From Bruticola sp004554425 (lineage in GTDB: Bacteria; Vulcanimicrobiota; Xenobia; Xenobiales; Xenobiaceae), in the NCBI GenBank assembly GCA_958366945.1, contig CATXCY010000003.1, positions 1 to 64,000 of the forward strand: DNA of 64,000 nt. The letters run 5' to 3'. The notes below the pieces were generated by a model. It saw only the letters and a program-made list of their open reading frames with translations. It searched no databases and was not told the origin of the DNA. The translations under genes were made by a program, and so were the position numbers. The stretch's first letter is position 1. The number at the start of each line of letters is the position of its first letter. Shown here piece by piece: positions 19,006 to 27,554 of this stretch.

Positions 19006-20142
19006 TCAACTAATACTTTGAGAATATACCGAGCTAAAGCTATTAACTAAGTGCTCTTCTTCTATTTCCGAGGGTGTGAGATTAAAAAATCTGGCTCTAG
19101 ACCGATAAGCCTGACAAATTAGCATACCTAAACCATTCATAGTCTTAGAGCCACTCTTTTGAGCTAGACGCAAAAATTCTGTCTGAGACGGAGTATAAAT
19201 CAAATCGCAAGCTAAAGGCGGAGTAACTGTCTCCGAATTATGCATTTCATTATTGCAATTACAAGTGTATTTTTGAGACAAAGTCGACGACGAATCTGCC
19301 CAATCGTAAGGTGTTAAATTGGGAAAAGCAGAGCTGCCAAGGACAGTAGCCTGGATATATACACAGCCTGGCTTGCAATATTCTGACCAAGTAGAGCATC
19401 TTTGTATGGGAATAAAAGCTTGATTAGAATTTCTACTTTGCTGCCAAGAACTAAAATATGTAGTTAATTCTTGACCACGCCGAGGAGAATTAACTATCGT
19501 TATGCTTTTGACTTTCGACCTGATTAAAGCGTAAACTACGGCTCTAGCTGCTCCTCCGGCACCAAAAATAACCGTATCTCGTCCAGTAAGTTCTTCCCCC
19601 ATATAGTGACGCCAAGAAGCCAGCCAACCGCACCAATCGGTATTATCGCCGTAGATTTGACCGCCTGAGCTCCAGATTGTATTTACAGCGCCAATAATAC
19701 GAGCTTCTTGACTCAATTGCCCATGTTCAAGTAAATAACGAAAAGCACATTCTTTAAACGGGCTGGTAACATTAGCTCCAACCAAAGGAAGCTCTTGCCA
19801 ATGACGCAATATTCGTATAAATGAGCTTTCACTTTCAATTTGCGTTGGCAAATACAAACTGAACTTGTTTGACATGCCCAAATTAAAAAAGTTATGCAAT
19901 GCTGGAGATAAACTGTGGCTGATAGGACGACCGAACAGAACTGTCAGCTTGTCACCGAAATTGCCCTCCAGCTCCCTAAACCTTTGCTTGGTAAATTCAA
20001 CTGAAAGAGGACATTTATTCTGCGAAATAAGATCTTGCCAAGCGGAGACTAAGCCCAGCCCAGATGATTCAGGATACCTCTCTTCTAAGCTACTTAGCCA
20101 GCTTGGCAAATCTAATCTACTACAGATATTTGCTATTTGCAT
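19006..20142 (-). CDS. aroE: shikimate dehydrogenase, with N-terminal extension
   Basis: Reduces 3-dehydroshikimate with NADPH. Motifs: VLFGRPISHSLSPALHN, GANVTSPFKE (catalytic Lys), IGAVNTI, DNTDWCGW, GAGGAARAVVYAL and MNGLGMLICQA. Two features are unusual. About 65 residues precede the normal start of the domain, and the usual Gly in the DNTDG motif is Trp. A Cys/Asn/Ser-rich insert (around CNCNNEMHNSE) interrupts the C-terminal lobe. The gene begins two bases after the aroA stop, so the two are probably translationally coupled. Confidence 0.9.
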   Translation of the reverse strand: MQIANICSRLDLPSWLSSLEERYPESSGLGLVSAWQDLISQNKCPLSVEFTKQRFRELEGNFGDKLTVLFGRPISHSLSPALHNFFNLGMSNKFSLYLPTQIESESSFIRILRHWQELPLVGANVTSPFKECAFRYLLEHGQLSQEARIIGAVNTIWSSGGQIYGDNTDWCGWLASWRHYMGEELTGRDTVIFGAGGAARAVVYALIRSKVKSITIVNSPRRGQELTTYFSSWQQSRNSNQAFIPIQRCSTWSEYCKPGCVYIQATVLGSSAFPNLTPYDWADSSSTLSQKYTCNCNNEMHNSETVTPPLACDLIYTPSQTEFLRLAQKSGSKTMNGLGMLICQAYRSRARFFNLTPSEIEEEHLVNSFSSVYSQSIS

Positions 20143-20144
20143 TT

Positions 20145-21587
20145 TTAAGCATGCTCTTGCGGCGATTTTTCCTTAAAAGCGGAAACTGTTCTCAATATAT
20201 TCCAAAAGCTGGGGAAAGAAACAGCACAGCACTGAGCTCCGACTATTTTTATGGGGCGCTTATAAATACAGGCTGCAACTCCCAAGCTCATAGCCAAGCG
20301 ATGATCACCGTGAGCATCTAAAGTGATAGGCTCGCAACTTTCGCTCTCTTTATCAGCAGTTGATATATCATTTTCTTCTTCAGGGCGCAAACCTATAATA
20401 TCGAATCCATCTTCATATTCTTTTGACTTGACCCCTAGCTTTTCTAACTCTCGCAAAGTCATACTAATGCGATCAGATTCTTTCTGACGTAACTGATAAG
20501 CCCCTCGCACTCTGGTAATACCATAAGCCTTGGACGCAATCACAGCCAAAAGTGGAATTTCATCTATACATAAGGGAATATCCTTGGGACGAACGTCAAC
20601 CCCTTTAAGATGAGAATAGTCTACAGTGATGCCACCGACCATTTCGCCATAATTATAATTAGAAAATCTTGCACAAATCTTCGCATTCATGCGTTTGAGA
20701 ATATTAAAAAATCCTATTCTGGTGGGATTTATCATCAAGTGATCAATCACAATATGTGAATGAGGCTTCATCACAGCTAAAGCAATTAAAAATGCAGCTG
20801 AAGACGGATCTCCATAGACATTATATTGGAAGCCTTTAATTTTATTACCATTGGCGGAAAATATGATCTTATGCTGGCCATCAGGTAAATTTTGCTCCTT
20901 AACTTTAAAGCCTAACTTTCTCAGCATAATTTCACTGTGATCACGGCTCTTCAAAGGTTCAGTTAAAGTCAGCTTCACATTTCCCATAGATAGAGCTGCC
21001 AACAAAGCAGCCGTCTTTAATTGGGCGCTAGCACTTTTAGTTTCAATTTCCACACAATTATCTTTTATGGCATTGTGTTCTTTAGCCCATTCCAAATTGT
21101 CCTTATGGAAGCATCCAGTTATACGCAAAGGCGCACAATTATTTTTTCCTAAGCACTCTACTTTAGCACCAAATTTTTCCAGGACAGCAGCCAATCTATC
21201 CATAGGACGCTGACTTAGGCTCTCATCTCCAATTAAGACATAAACTCCAGAAGACGCAGCCAAAAGTCCGGAAATAAAGCGCATGCAAGCTCCAGAATTT
21301 CCACAATCCAAAGGTTCATCAACTTGAGCTGGTCCTTTGGAGCCCCAGCCTGTAACTGTCGCTATTCGGTTATCTTTTATCTCTATATTGGCTCCCAACT
21401 GGCGCAAAACATTTACCACAGAAAGGCAGTCGGCAGCATTGGAGACCCCATTTATCACAGACTCTCCTTCAGCCATAGCGGCAAAAATAAGAGCCCTCTG
21501 TCCAATCGATTTGTCACCGGGGACAAAAAAGCGTCCCCTAAACGGCTTCTTTGACTGGTTTTCAATCAACAATAAATCAGCAGGCAT
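20145..21587 (-). CDS. aroA: 3-phosphoshikimate 1-carboxyvinyltransferase (EPSP synthase)
   Basis: Joins PEP to shikimate-3-phosphate. Motifs: FVPGDKSIGQRALIFAAMAEG, LDCGNSGACMRFISGLLAA, QLKTAALLAALS, and the C-terminal DAHGDHRLAMSLGVAA. The frame extends 20 codons upstream to a TTG, but the ATG used here has GGGGA eight bases before it and begins just ahead of the first domain strand. The resulting 480 residues are a little long for the family (about 430), owing to acidic inserts near residues 385-420. It is first in the aroA-aroE pair. Confidence 0.93.
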   Translation of the reverse strand: MPADLLLIENQSKKPFRGRFFVPGDKSIGQRALIFAAMAEGESVINGVSNAADCLSVVNVLRQLGANIEIKDNRIATVTGWGSKGPAQVDEPLDCGNSGACMRFISGLLAASSGVYVLIGDESLSQRPMDRLAAVLEKFGAKVECLGKNNCAPLRITGCFHKDNLEWAKEHNAIKDNCVEIETKSASAQLKTAALLAALSMGNVKLTLTEPLKSRDHSEIMLRKLGFKVKEQNLPDGQHKIIFSANGNKIKGFQYNVYGDPSSAAFLIALAVMKPHSHIVIDHLMINPTRIGFFNILKRMNAKICARFSNYNYGEMVGGITVDYSHLKGVDVRPKDIPLCIDEIPLLAVIASKAYGITRVRGAYQLRQKESDRISMTLRELEKLGVKSKEYEDGFDIIGLRPEEENDISTADKESESCEPITLDAHGDHRLAMSLGVAACIYKRPIKIVGAQCCAVSFPSFWNILRTVSAFKEKSPQEHA

Positions 21588-21718
21588 ACCATTTCCCCTA
21601 TTTTTAGTTCCGGATGCAAATGCACCAGCCCCTGCAAACAGCCTCAATAACCTAAAGCCGGGGCTTAAACTTTATACACTATTTTTTCAAAATACAAGCT
21701 TTTGTCTAGTAAAAACGA

Positions 21719-21754
21719 TTAAGGCAGAGTTTTGAACTCAAAACTCCACCTTAA
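21719..21754 (-). terminator. terminator between dapA and aroA
   Basis: A 14-bp paired stem (TTAAGG and GAGTTTTG arms, with an opposed CA/CA mismatch) closes on an AACT loop. A T-rich stretch follows on the minus strand. It separates dapA from aroA-aroE. Confidence 0.7.
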
Positions 21755-21764
21755 CAATACATAA

Positions 21765-22703
21765 TTACAGAACTCCAACTTTTTTCATTATGCAGCGTAA
21801 CTGCTCTATTTCGCTGTCCGACGCCGAACGCAGTGGCATACGCAATCCACCAACGTCAAACCCTTGCAAACGCAAAGCAGCTTTGACTAAAATTGGATTA
21901 GCCACGGCAAACAAGCCAGTAAATAAAGGATATAAACGCAAATGAAGCTGTTTAGCTTTGGCTACATCGCCAGCGAAATAAGCTTCTATCATTTCTTTAA
22001 TCAAAGTTCCGGCCACATGAGAAGTGACGCTAATAACTCCAACACCACCGACAGAGACAGTCGGCAAGATAGAAGAATCATCACCACTATAAATTTCCAA
22101 AGCGCGACTCTCTACAAAATTAGCATACTTTCCAGCCTGTTCTGGAGAAGTTTTTTCCAAAGCGGCACTGAGTTCGCTAATAGGCTCCAAACTTGGTAAC
22201 GACTCTTTTACAGCTATAACATTGGGAATAGAAGCAATCTTGGCTAATGTAGAGGGCTTCATTTCAATACCAGTGCGTCCAGGTATATTGTAGGCAATAA
22301 TGGGCAGTTCCACAGCTTCAGCCACAGCCCTAAAATGTTCATACAAAGCGTCTTGCGGGGGCTTATTGTAATAAGGAGCTACCACTAAGAGTGCGTCAGC
22401 CCCACGCTCTTTGGCTTTTAAGGAAAAATCTATAGTAGCTTGAGTATTATTCGTACCGGTACCGCAAACTAGAGGTCTATCTACCAACTCGTTCTTAAGG
22501 ACTTCAAAGAGTTGCAGTTTTTCTTCAGCTGTAAGTGTAGGAGCTTCACCTGTGGTAGCCGCCGCTACTATAGTATCGGTCCCGGAAGCTAAAAGATGAC
22601 GAGCTAATTCTATAGCTTTTTTATAGTCAACTTCTAAAGCAGGAGTAAAAGGAGTGACCATAGCGGTCAACAGTCTTCCTAACGCTAGTTTGCTTTTGCT
22701 CAT
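21765..22703 (-). CDS. dapA: 4-hydroxy-tetrahydrodipicolinate synthase
   Basis: Condenses pyruvate and aspartate semialdehyde, the first step committed to diaminopimelate and lysine. The TIM-barrel family motifs are present: AMVTPF near the N terminus, AATTGEAPTLTAEEK, VVAPYYNKPPQ (Tyr), YNIPGRTG, and the Schiff-base Lys in VIAVKES. At 312 residues it has a slightly longer loop (around SPEQAGKYANF) than usual. The start ATG has GAGG ten bases upstream. It fits with the lysC/lysA fusion at 27.5 kb. Confidence 0.94.
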   Translation of the reverse strand: MSKSKLALGRLLTAMVTPFTPALEVDYKKAIELARHLLASGTDTIVAAATTGEAPTLTAEEKLQLFEVLKNELVDRPLVCGTGTNNTQATIDFSLKAKERGADALLVVAPYYNKPPQDALYEHFRAVAEAVELPIIAYNIPGRTGIEMKPSTLAKIASIPNVIAVKESLPSLEPISELSAALEKTSPEQAGKYANFVESRALEIYSGDDSSILPTVSVGGVGVISVTSHVAGTLIKEMIEAYFAGDVAKAKQLHLRLYPLFTGLFAVANPILVKAALRLQGFDVGGLRMPLRSASDSEIEQLRCIMKKVGVL

Positions 22704-22776
22704 TCAGCAGAACCTCTATTGCAAAAAAATTAGACTAAGATTTTTTAGAATTAAAAACATGTTGTTACAAAACTTT

Positions 22777-23253
22777 TTAGGTTTTCTTATCGGCAGATCG
22801 ATAAGCTTCACTGGAACGAGCCGCTTCAGGATTTTCGTACCCAGAAGCACTACCTAAGTTACCATACTGATAATTCTGAAAATTGTCACCGTTAGGCTTA
22901 GGCGTTTGATCTTGAGCAGCAAAAGCAGACATGTCTTCTTTAAACTCAGCGGCGAAATCTTTGCCCTTGCCCCTGGCAACTCCAAGCAAAAAACCTACCG
23001 GAATAAAGACCAAACTCAGTCCCATAGAGAAGAAAATGAACATAACGGTTCTGGAATCGTCAGGAGCTAACACCAAACCGCTGTGGCTGACGCAAGCAGC
23101 TAAAAAGGTGCAAACGGCCACTGCCAAAAGTGCACCGCGAAAACCGCGAAAAAGTAAAGAGAAAAAATCGGATTTGATTCGGTCGGAGAAAGTACCTAAC
23201 CAGAACCAAAGTCCCCCTATAAAAACAGCACACAGCAAATGAACCGCTATCAT
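22777..23253 (-). CDS. hypothetical membrane protein
   Basis: The 158-residue product has three or four hydrophobic segments (residues about 1-20, 36-56, 70-92) followed by a hydrophilic tail of about 65 residues rich in Asn, Gly, Tyr and Ser (NYQYGNLGSASGYENPEA). No family was recognised. It precedes dapA by 73 bases on the same strand and may share its message. Confidence 0.65.
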   Translation of the reverse strand: MIAVHLLCAVFIGGLWFWLGTFSDRIKSDFFSLLFRGFRGALLAVAVCTFLAACVSHSGLVLAPDDSRTVMFIFFSMGLSLVFIPVGFLLGVARGKGKDFAAEFKEDMSAFAAQDQTPKPNGDNFQNYQYGNLGSASGYENPEAARSSEAYRSADKKT

Positions 23254-23681
23254 ACCTGCCGCCTTCGCTCTCAGGTAATTTTTTCCTATACTTGCAGATT
23301 TTTTATCTGCGCTAACTTGCGGATAATTAAAGCTACAACAGGCATAATGCCTAGCTACTCAAGCTTATTCTGCACCAACCTATTTTTGAGGCTTAAAATT
23401 GCGGAATCAAGACCTAAAAGTAATTTAAGCAAGCAAGGATTTTCTTTTACATCAACAAAAACAGATCCCAAGGTTTATGTTTATAGCGGTGGTAACCTAA
23501 GATAATTAAGTGCTCTCGTGTGTTTTAACAGACGAGGGAAAGGGTGTAGTGCTGTGCCCGGTTGTGACAGTTGCGAATAAGTCCATTTACCTGACACGGA
23601 TTTGTCCGTTACAGAGTTTAATGGCAAAAGCTAACTAGCAAGAAATACAGCATCAACATACTAGAAAGAGACTAAAACACT
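23254..23681 (+). other. glnA upstream region with small hairpins
   Basis: This 428-base stretch has no convincing gene. Two short hairpins are visible ahead of glnA: a CTCGT/ACGAG stem at 23515-23536 and an ACGGA-TTTG-TCCGT stem at 23596-23609. They may belong to a regulated leader. I could not match the sequence to a known glutamine-sensing RNA, nor find a sigma-54 type -24/-12 box. A weak ribosome-binding site (GAAAGAG) precedes the glnA start. Confidence 0.3.
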
Positions 23682-25019
23682 ATGTCAGAAAAGCAATTGA
23701 CTCGCGACGATGTGGTAAAGTTGGTTCATGATCTCGACGTCAAGTTGTTGCACTTGCAATTTACAGATATTCTTGGCGGAATGAAAAACGTAGGTATTCC
23801 CGGAAGACATATTGAGAGTGTTTTAGACGATGGAGTGCTTTTTGACGGCTCCTCCATCGAAGGCTTTGTTCGTATCGAAGAATCGGACATGCGCCTTATG
23901 GCCGATCCGGCTACCTTTTCCATCTTGCCTTGGAAAGACAGTTCGTGCAAAGAAGCTCGCATGATTTGCGACGTGACCACTCCGGACGGACGTCCTTTTG
24001 CTGGCGACCCTCGTGGTTTCTTAAAGAAAATGATCGCCAAAGCCCACAAACTCGGCTTGGAAATGATGGCCGGCCCGGAAGCGGAATTTTTCCTCTTTGA
24101 GCGTGATGAGCAGGGACGTCCCACAACCAGAACCCATGACAAAGCGGGCTATTTTGATTTGGCACCAGTAGATAAAGGTGAATTTGCTCGTCAACAGATA
24201 GTAACTGCACTCGAAGCGATGGGCTTTTTAATCGAAGCTTCTCACCACGAATGCGGCTTTGGTCAGCATGAAATAGACTTCAAATATGCTGACGCTTTAA
24301 AAACAGCCGATCAAGTAGCTACTTTCCGTATGGTTGTAAAGACGGTAGCAATGAATTGCGGATTACATGCTACCTTTATGCCCAAACCTGTTTATGGCAT
24401 TGCCGGTTCAGGTATGCATGTAAATCAGTCGCTTTTCAAAAACGGAGAAAATATTTTCTTCGACGAAAAAGCTCCTCACCAGCTCTCCGAAACATGCTTG
24501 CATTATATCGGCGGCTTGATGAAACACGCTAGAGCTTTTACTGCTTTTACCAACCCTATCGTCAATTCTTACAAACGCCTTGTCCCTGGCCACGAAGCTC
24601 CTCTTTACGTTACTTGGGCTGAGAAGAATCGCAGTCCTATGATCCGCATTCCGGCTCCCCGCGGTAAGAGTACGCGCGTAGAAGTCCGCTCGCCAGATCC
24701 GTCCTGTAACCCTTACTTAGCCATTGGATTGATGCTTTGTGCCGGCTTAGACGGTATCGAAAACAAGATCGATCCAGGCCCAGCCATGAATTGCAACTTG
24801 TACGATCTCAACGCCGAAGATCTCGAAAAGCGTCATATTGAGACTTTGCCTACTTCTTTGGAAGAAGCTTTGCAAGCTTTCCAAGAAGACGATTTGTTGC
24901 GTGAGGCCGTAGGACGCCACATTTGGTCACAGTTCCAAACTGCTAAATACCAAGAGTGGGATGCCTATCGTACTCAAGTACATCCTTGGGAGTTGGATCA
25001 TTACTTAGGCATTTATTAG
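23682..25019 (+). CDS. glnA: glutamine synthetase, type I
   Basis: Makes glutamine from glutamate, ammonia and ATP. The 445-residue length and the sequence match the short GSI-alpha class. Motifs: FDGSSIEGF near residue 65, AGPEAEFFLF (metal Glu), HHECGFGQHEIDF, AGSGMHVNQSLF (active-site His), NRSPMIRIPAPRG and VEVRSPDPSCNPYLA. The C-terminal Tyr adenylylation motif of the longer beta class is not seen, so control by feedback or transcription is more likely. It has C/G-ending codons more often than its neighbours, as expected for strong expression. It is a single gene closed by a terminator. Confidence 0.96.
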   Translation: MSEKQLTRDDVVKLVHDLDVKLLHLQFTDILGGMKNVGIPGRHIESVLDDGVLFDGSSIEGFVRIEESDMRLMADPATFSILPWKDSSCKEARMICDVTTPDGRPFAGDPRGFLKKMIAKAHKLGLEMMAGPEAEFFLFERDEQGRPTTRTHDKAGYFDLAPVDKGEFARQQIVTALEAMGFLIEASHHECGFGQHEIDFKYADALKTADQVATFRMVVKTVAMNCGLHATFMPKPVYGIAGSGMHVNQSLFKNGENIFFDEKAPHQLSETCLHYIGGLMKHARAFTAFTNPIVNSYKRLVPGHEAPLYVTWAEKNRSPMIRIPAPRGKSTRVEVRSPDPSCNPYLAIGLMLCAGLDGIENKIDPGPAMNCNLYDLNAEDLEKRHIETLPTSLEEALQAFQEDDLLREAVGRHIWSQFQTAKYQEWDAYRTQVHPWELDHYLGIY

Positions 25020-25100
25020 AATGAACAAAAAGCAAGCAGAAGGAGCGCTGCTCTTGACGTGATTTTTGTCTTGCGCTGAAAAAAATCTGATATGTCTCTA

Positions 25101-25150
25101 AACTTTAGGCGGTCGACAGTATATAATAATTGCGGCCGCCTAAGTTTTTT
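25101..25150 (+). terminator. terminator after glnA
   Basis: Inverted repeat AACTTTAGGCGG / CCGCCTAAGTTTTTT with a T run, 80 bases after the glnA stop. Confidence 0.85.
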
Positions 25151-25236
25151 ATATTCGGTTGGGCAATACTCAGCTAGAATTGAAAATTTCTAGAACTGAA
25201 AATTTAAAATTCCATCTTTATCGGCAAGGAAATACA

Positions 25237-26145
25237 ATGCAAGAATATATCAGACCAAACTTTGTTATCGTTACTGGACTTTCCGGAGCGGGAAAAAGTC
25301 AGGTAATGAAATGCTTTGAAGATCAGAACTATTATTGCGTAGACAATCTTCCTCCGGTATTGATCCCTGATTTGATAAAGCTTTGCCATAACTGCGGAAT
25401 TTTTTACTTGGCAATAGCTTTAGATGTTCGAAATAAAGATTTCTTTGCGGATTTAACGCCCGTTTTAAAGCAAGTAGAAGAAATGGGCCAGACGCCATAT
25501 ATCGTCTTTTTGGAAGCTTCTGATGATGTGCTTATACATCGCTACGCCGAATCACGACGTCAACATCCTTTGGCTCCCAATGATAGGGCTGCCAACGGAA
25601 TCTTAAAAGAAAGGAAGATGCTGAAGTTTTTGAAAGACAGGGCTTCGTTAGTTTTAGATACTTCTAAAACGACTTCTCATCAATTGCGAGGCATAATCTT
25701 TCAGCATTTTAATCCGGAAGAGAATTTCCAGAACAAGTTACATATTGTAAGTTTTGGCTTTAAACACGGTGCGCCGACAGACGTAGATTTGATTTTTGAC
25801 TGCCGCTTTTTACCTAATCCATACTACATTGCAAATTTGCGCCAGCTGTCAGGATTAGATGAGCCTGTGCGAGAATATTTACACAATTTCGAAACTTATC
25901 ATATTTTTGCTGAGAAAATTATAGATTTACTCACCTTCTTGTTGCCCCAATATTTGAAAGAGGGCAAGCGTCAGGTCAATGTTGCTTTTGGTTGTACAGG
26001 AGGGCGCCATCGCTCTGTAGCTTTAGCTGAAGAGATAGCTCAAGCCATGATAAAGCAACATTATGAAACTTCAGTAGAGCATCGTGATATTAAGTTGTCT
26101 GCCTATGACGCAAGTTCTGCTCCAACTCAGCAAGCACCAAAATAG
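25237..26145 (+). CDS. rapZ: RNase adapter protein RapZ family (YvcJ)
   Basis: P-loop nucleotide-binding protein. The Walker A GLSGAGKS is at residues 14-21; then come CVDNLPP, ESRRQHPL, FGFKHGAPTDVDLIFDCRFLPNPY and the C-terminal FGCTGGRHRSVALAEEIA that binds small metabolites or RNA. In enterobacteria RapZ senses glucosamine-6-phosphate and guides RNase E. In Firmicutes the role of YvcJ is less clear. The frame opens upstream at a TTG, but the ATG chosen has AAGGAA six bases before it and gives the normal 302 residues. yvcK follows after 11 bases. Confidence 0.93.
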   Translation: MQEYIRPNFVIVTGLSGAGKSQVMKCFEDQNYYCVDNLPPVLIPDLIKLCHNCGIFYLAIALDVRNKDFFADLTPVLKQVEEMGQTPYIVFLEASDDVLIHRYAESRRQHPLAPNDRAANGILKERKMLKFLKDRASLVLDTSKTTSHQLRGIIFQHFNPEENFQNKLHIVSFGFKHGAPTDVDLIFDCRFLPNPYYIANLRQLSGLDEPVREYLHNFETYHIFAEKIIDLLTFLLPQYLKEGKRQVNVAFGCTGGRHRSVALAEEIAQAMIKQHYETSVEHRDIKLSAYDASSAPTQQAPK

Positions 26146-26156
26146 CAACAGAAAAA

Positions 26157-27521
26157 ATGAAATTATTCAATCAAATATTCAGCTTATTTAAATGGCTACT
26201 GCCGGGCATGGGAGTGAAGCGTTGGATCTTATCCTTGGCAGTTGGTTTGTTACTATTTTCTGTTGGTCTGATGCTACTGACAGCCAATAAGACCGCGCTT
26301 TTTTTAGAAGTATCAATTCAGAATTTATTTCAAGACAATTTAGGTCTGAATGTATCCAGCACATTTATCGACATCTTTATGCTTATAACCGGTATGCTAG
26401 TGATGTGCTGGTCGGCTTGTCGAGTATTCACGGTTATCTATAAGACCAAACAACCTCACGACGATCGCGCTTTAGTCGATTTGATGTACGAACGTCGCCA
26501 ACTCAGTCACGGCCTAAAAATAGTCGCCGTAGGAGGCGGAACCGGACTTTCTACCCTTTTACGTGGGTTAAAAAGGCATACTTCAAATATTACCGCTATT
26601 GTAAGCGTTTCCGATGACGGCGGGAGCTCAGGACGCCTCTCTAAAGAGCTGGGTATTTTACCTCCTGGCGACTTGCGCAATTGTATGACAGCTTTAGCCG
26701 ATGACGAAAATTTGCTCAATGAGCTTTTTCGTTATCGTTTCAAAAAAGACAGTTCCGGTTTAGGAGGTCACTCCTTCGGCAATTTATTTTTAGCTGCTCT
26801 TACAGATATGTATCACAACGATTTTGAAGAAGCGCTTCGCAAAGGCAGTCAGATTTTGAATATTAGAGGAAGGGTATTACCAGCTACTCTAACTCCTACT
26901 ACTTTGTGCGCTAAAATGCTCGACGGTCGTATAATAAAAGGCGAAAGCGAAATACCGGAAGCTCACGGGCAGATAATAGACGTATTTTTGGAGCCACGTC
27001 ACTGTACGCCACCAGAAGAAGTTTTCAAGGTGATAGCTGAAGCTGATTGTATAGTGCTGGGGCCAGGCAGTTTGTATACAAGTGTTATCCCCCCTCTTTT
27101 AATTGATGGTATTGCTGATGCAATAAAAAAATCAAAAGCTCCCAAAATTTACGTATGCAACGTTATGACTCAACCAGGTGAAACCGACAAATACAGTGCA
27201 GCCGATCACTTACAAGCGATACATCATCATGTTGGTGGTCGTATAGTCGATTATATTGTGGTAAATTTGGCTCCTCCCAACAAGCTGCGTCAAAAGTATC
27301 AAAAAACCGGAGCTCATCCTATAAAAGCAGATTTAGCTAGACTGAGGTCTATGCAAGTTACACCTATCTCAGCTAATTTGGTTAATGAAGAAGCTGTCGT
27401 GCGTCACGATCCTGTCTATTTGGCAGAAACGATTATAGACATTACAGCAGCTCATCGTTCCAAAAGTGGAGAATTTATTTTGCTTCACTCACAAAGTTCC
27501 GAATTCAAAGCCGTCAACTGA
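26157..27521 (+). CDS. yvcK: gluconeogenesis factor YvcK/CofD-like, with N-terminal membrane anchor
   Basis: Residues 20-95 contain two hydrophobic segments, then from about residue 117 the CofD-like domain: KIVAVGGGTGLSTLLRGL, VSVSDDGGSSGRL, LPPGDLRNCMTAL, GGHSFGNLFLAAL, LGPGSLYTSVIPPLL, and VCNVMTQPGETDKYS. YvcK binds UDP-sugars and affects cell shape and growth on gluconeogenic carbon in Firmicutes. The anchored form with two N-terminal helices is known in several phyla. The Firmicutes order rapZ-yvcK-whiA is kept only for the first two genes; no whiA follows. Confidence 0.92.
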   Translation: MKLFNQIFSLFKWLLPGMGVKRWILSLAVGLLLFSVGLMLLTANKTALFLEVSIQNLFQDNLGLNVSSTFIDIFMLITGMLVMCWSACRVFTVIYKTKQPHDDRALVDLMYERRQLSHGLKIVAVGGGTGLSTLLRGLKRHTSNITAIVSVSDDGGSSGRLSKELGILPPGDLRNCMTALADDENLLNELFRYRFKKDSSGLGGHSFGNLFLAALTDMYHNDFEEALRKGSQILNIRGRVLPATLTPTTLCAKMLDGRIIKGESEIPEAHGQIIDVFLEPRHCTPPEEVFKVIAEADCIVLGPGSLYTSVIPPLLIDGIADAIKKSKAPKIYVCNVMTQPGETDKYSAADHLQAIHHHVGGRIVDYIVVNLAPPNKLRQKYQKTGAHPIKADLARLRSMQVTPISANLVNEEAVVRHDPVYLAETIIDITAAHRSKSGEFILLHSQSSEFKAVN

Positions 27522-27554
27522 CTTGGCTATTTTTTCAAGGAGTTTAACCGATAA

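Noticed and set aside
23239..23505. 88-codon frame upstream of glnA
   Set aside because: Composition is unlike a real protein, it overlaps the start of the minus-strand membrane protein gene, and has no good ribosome-binding site.
23510..23680. glnA leader as a glutamine riboswitch
   Set aside because: Only two small hairpins are visible, and the conserved sequence of the known glutamine RNA is not seen.
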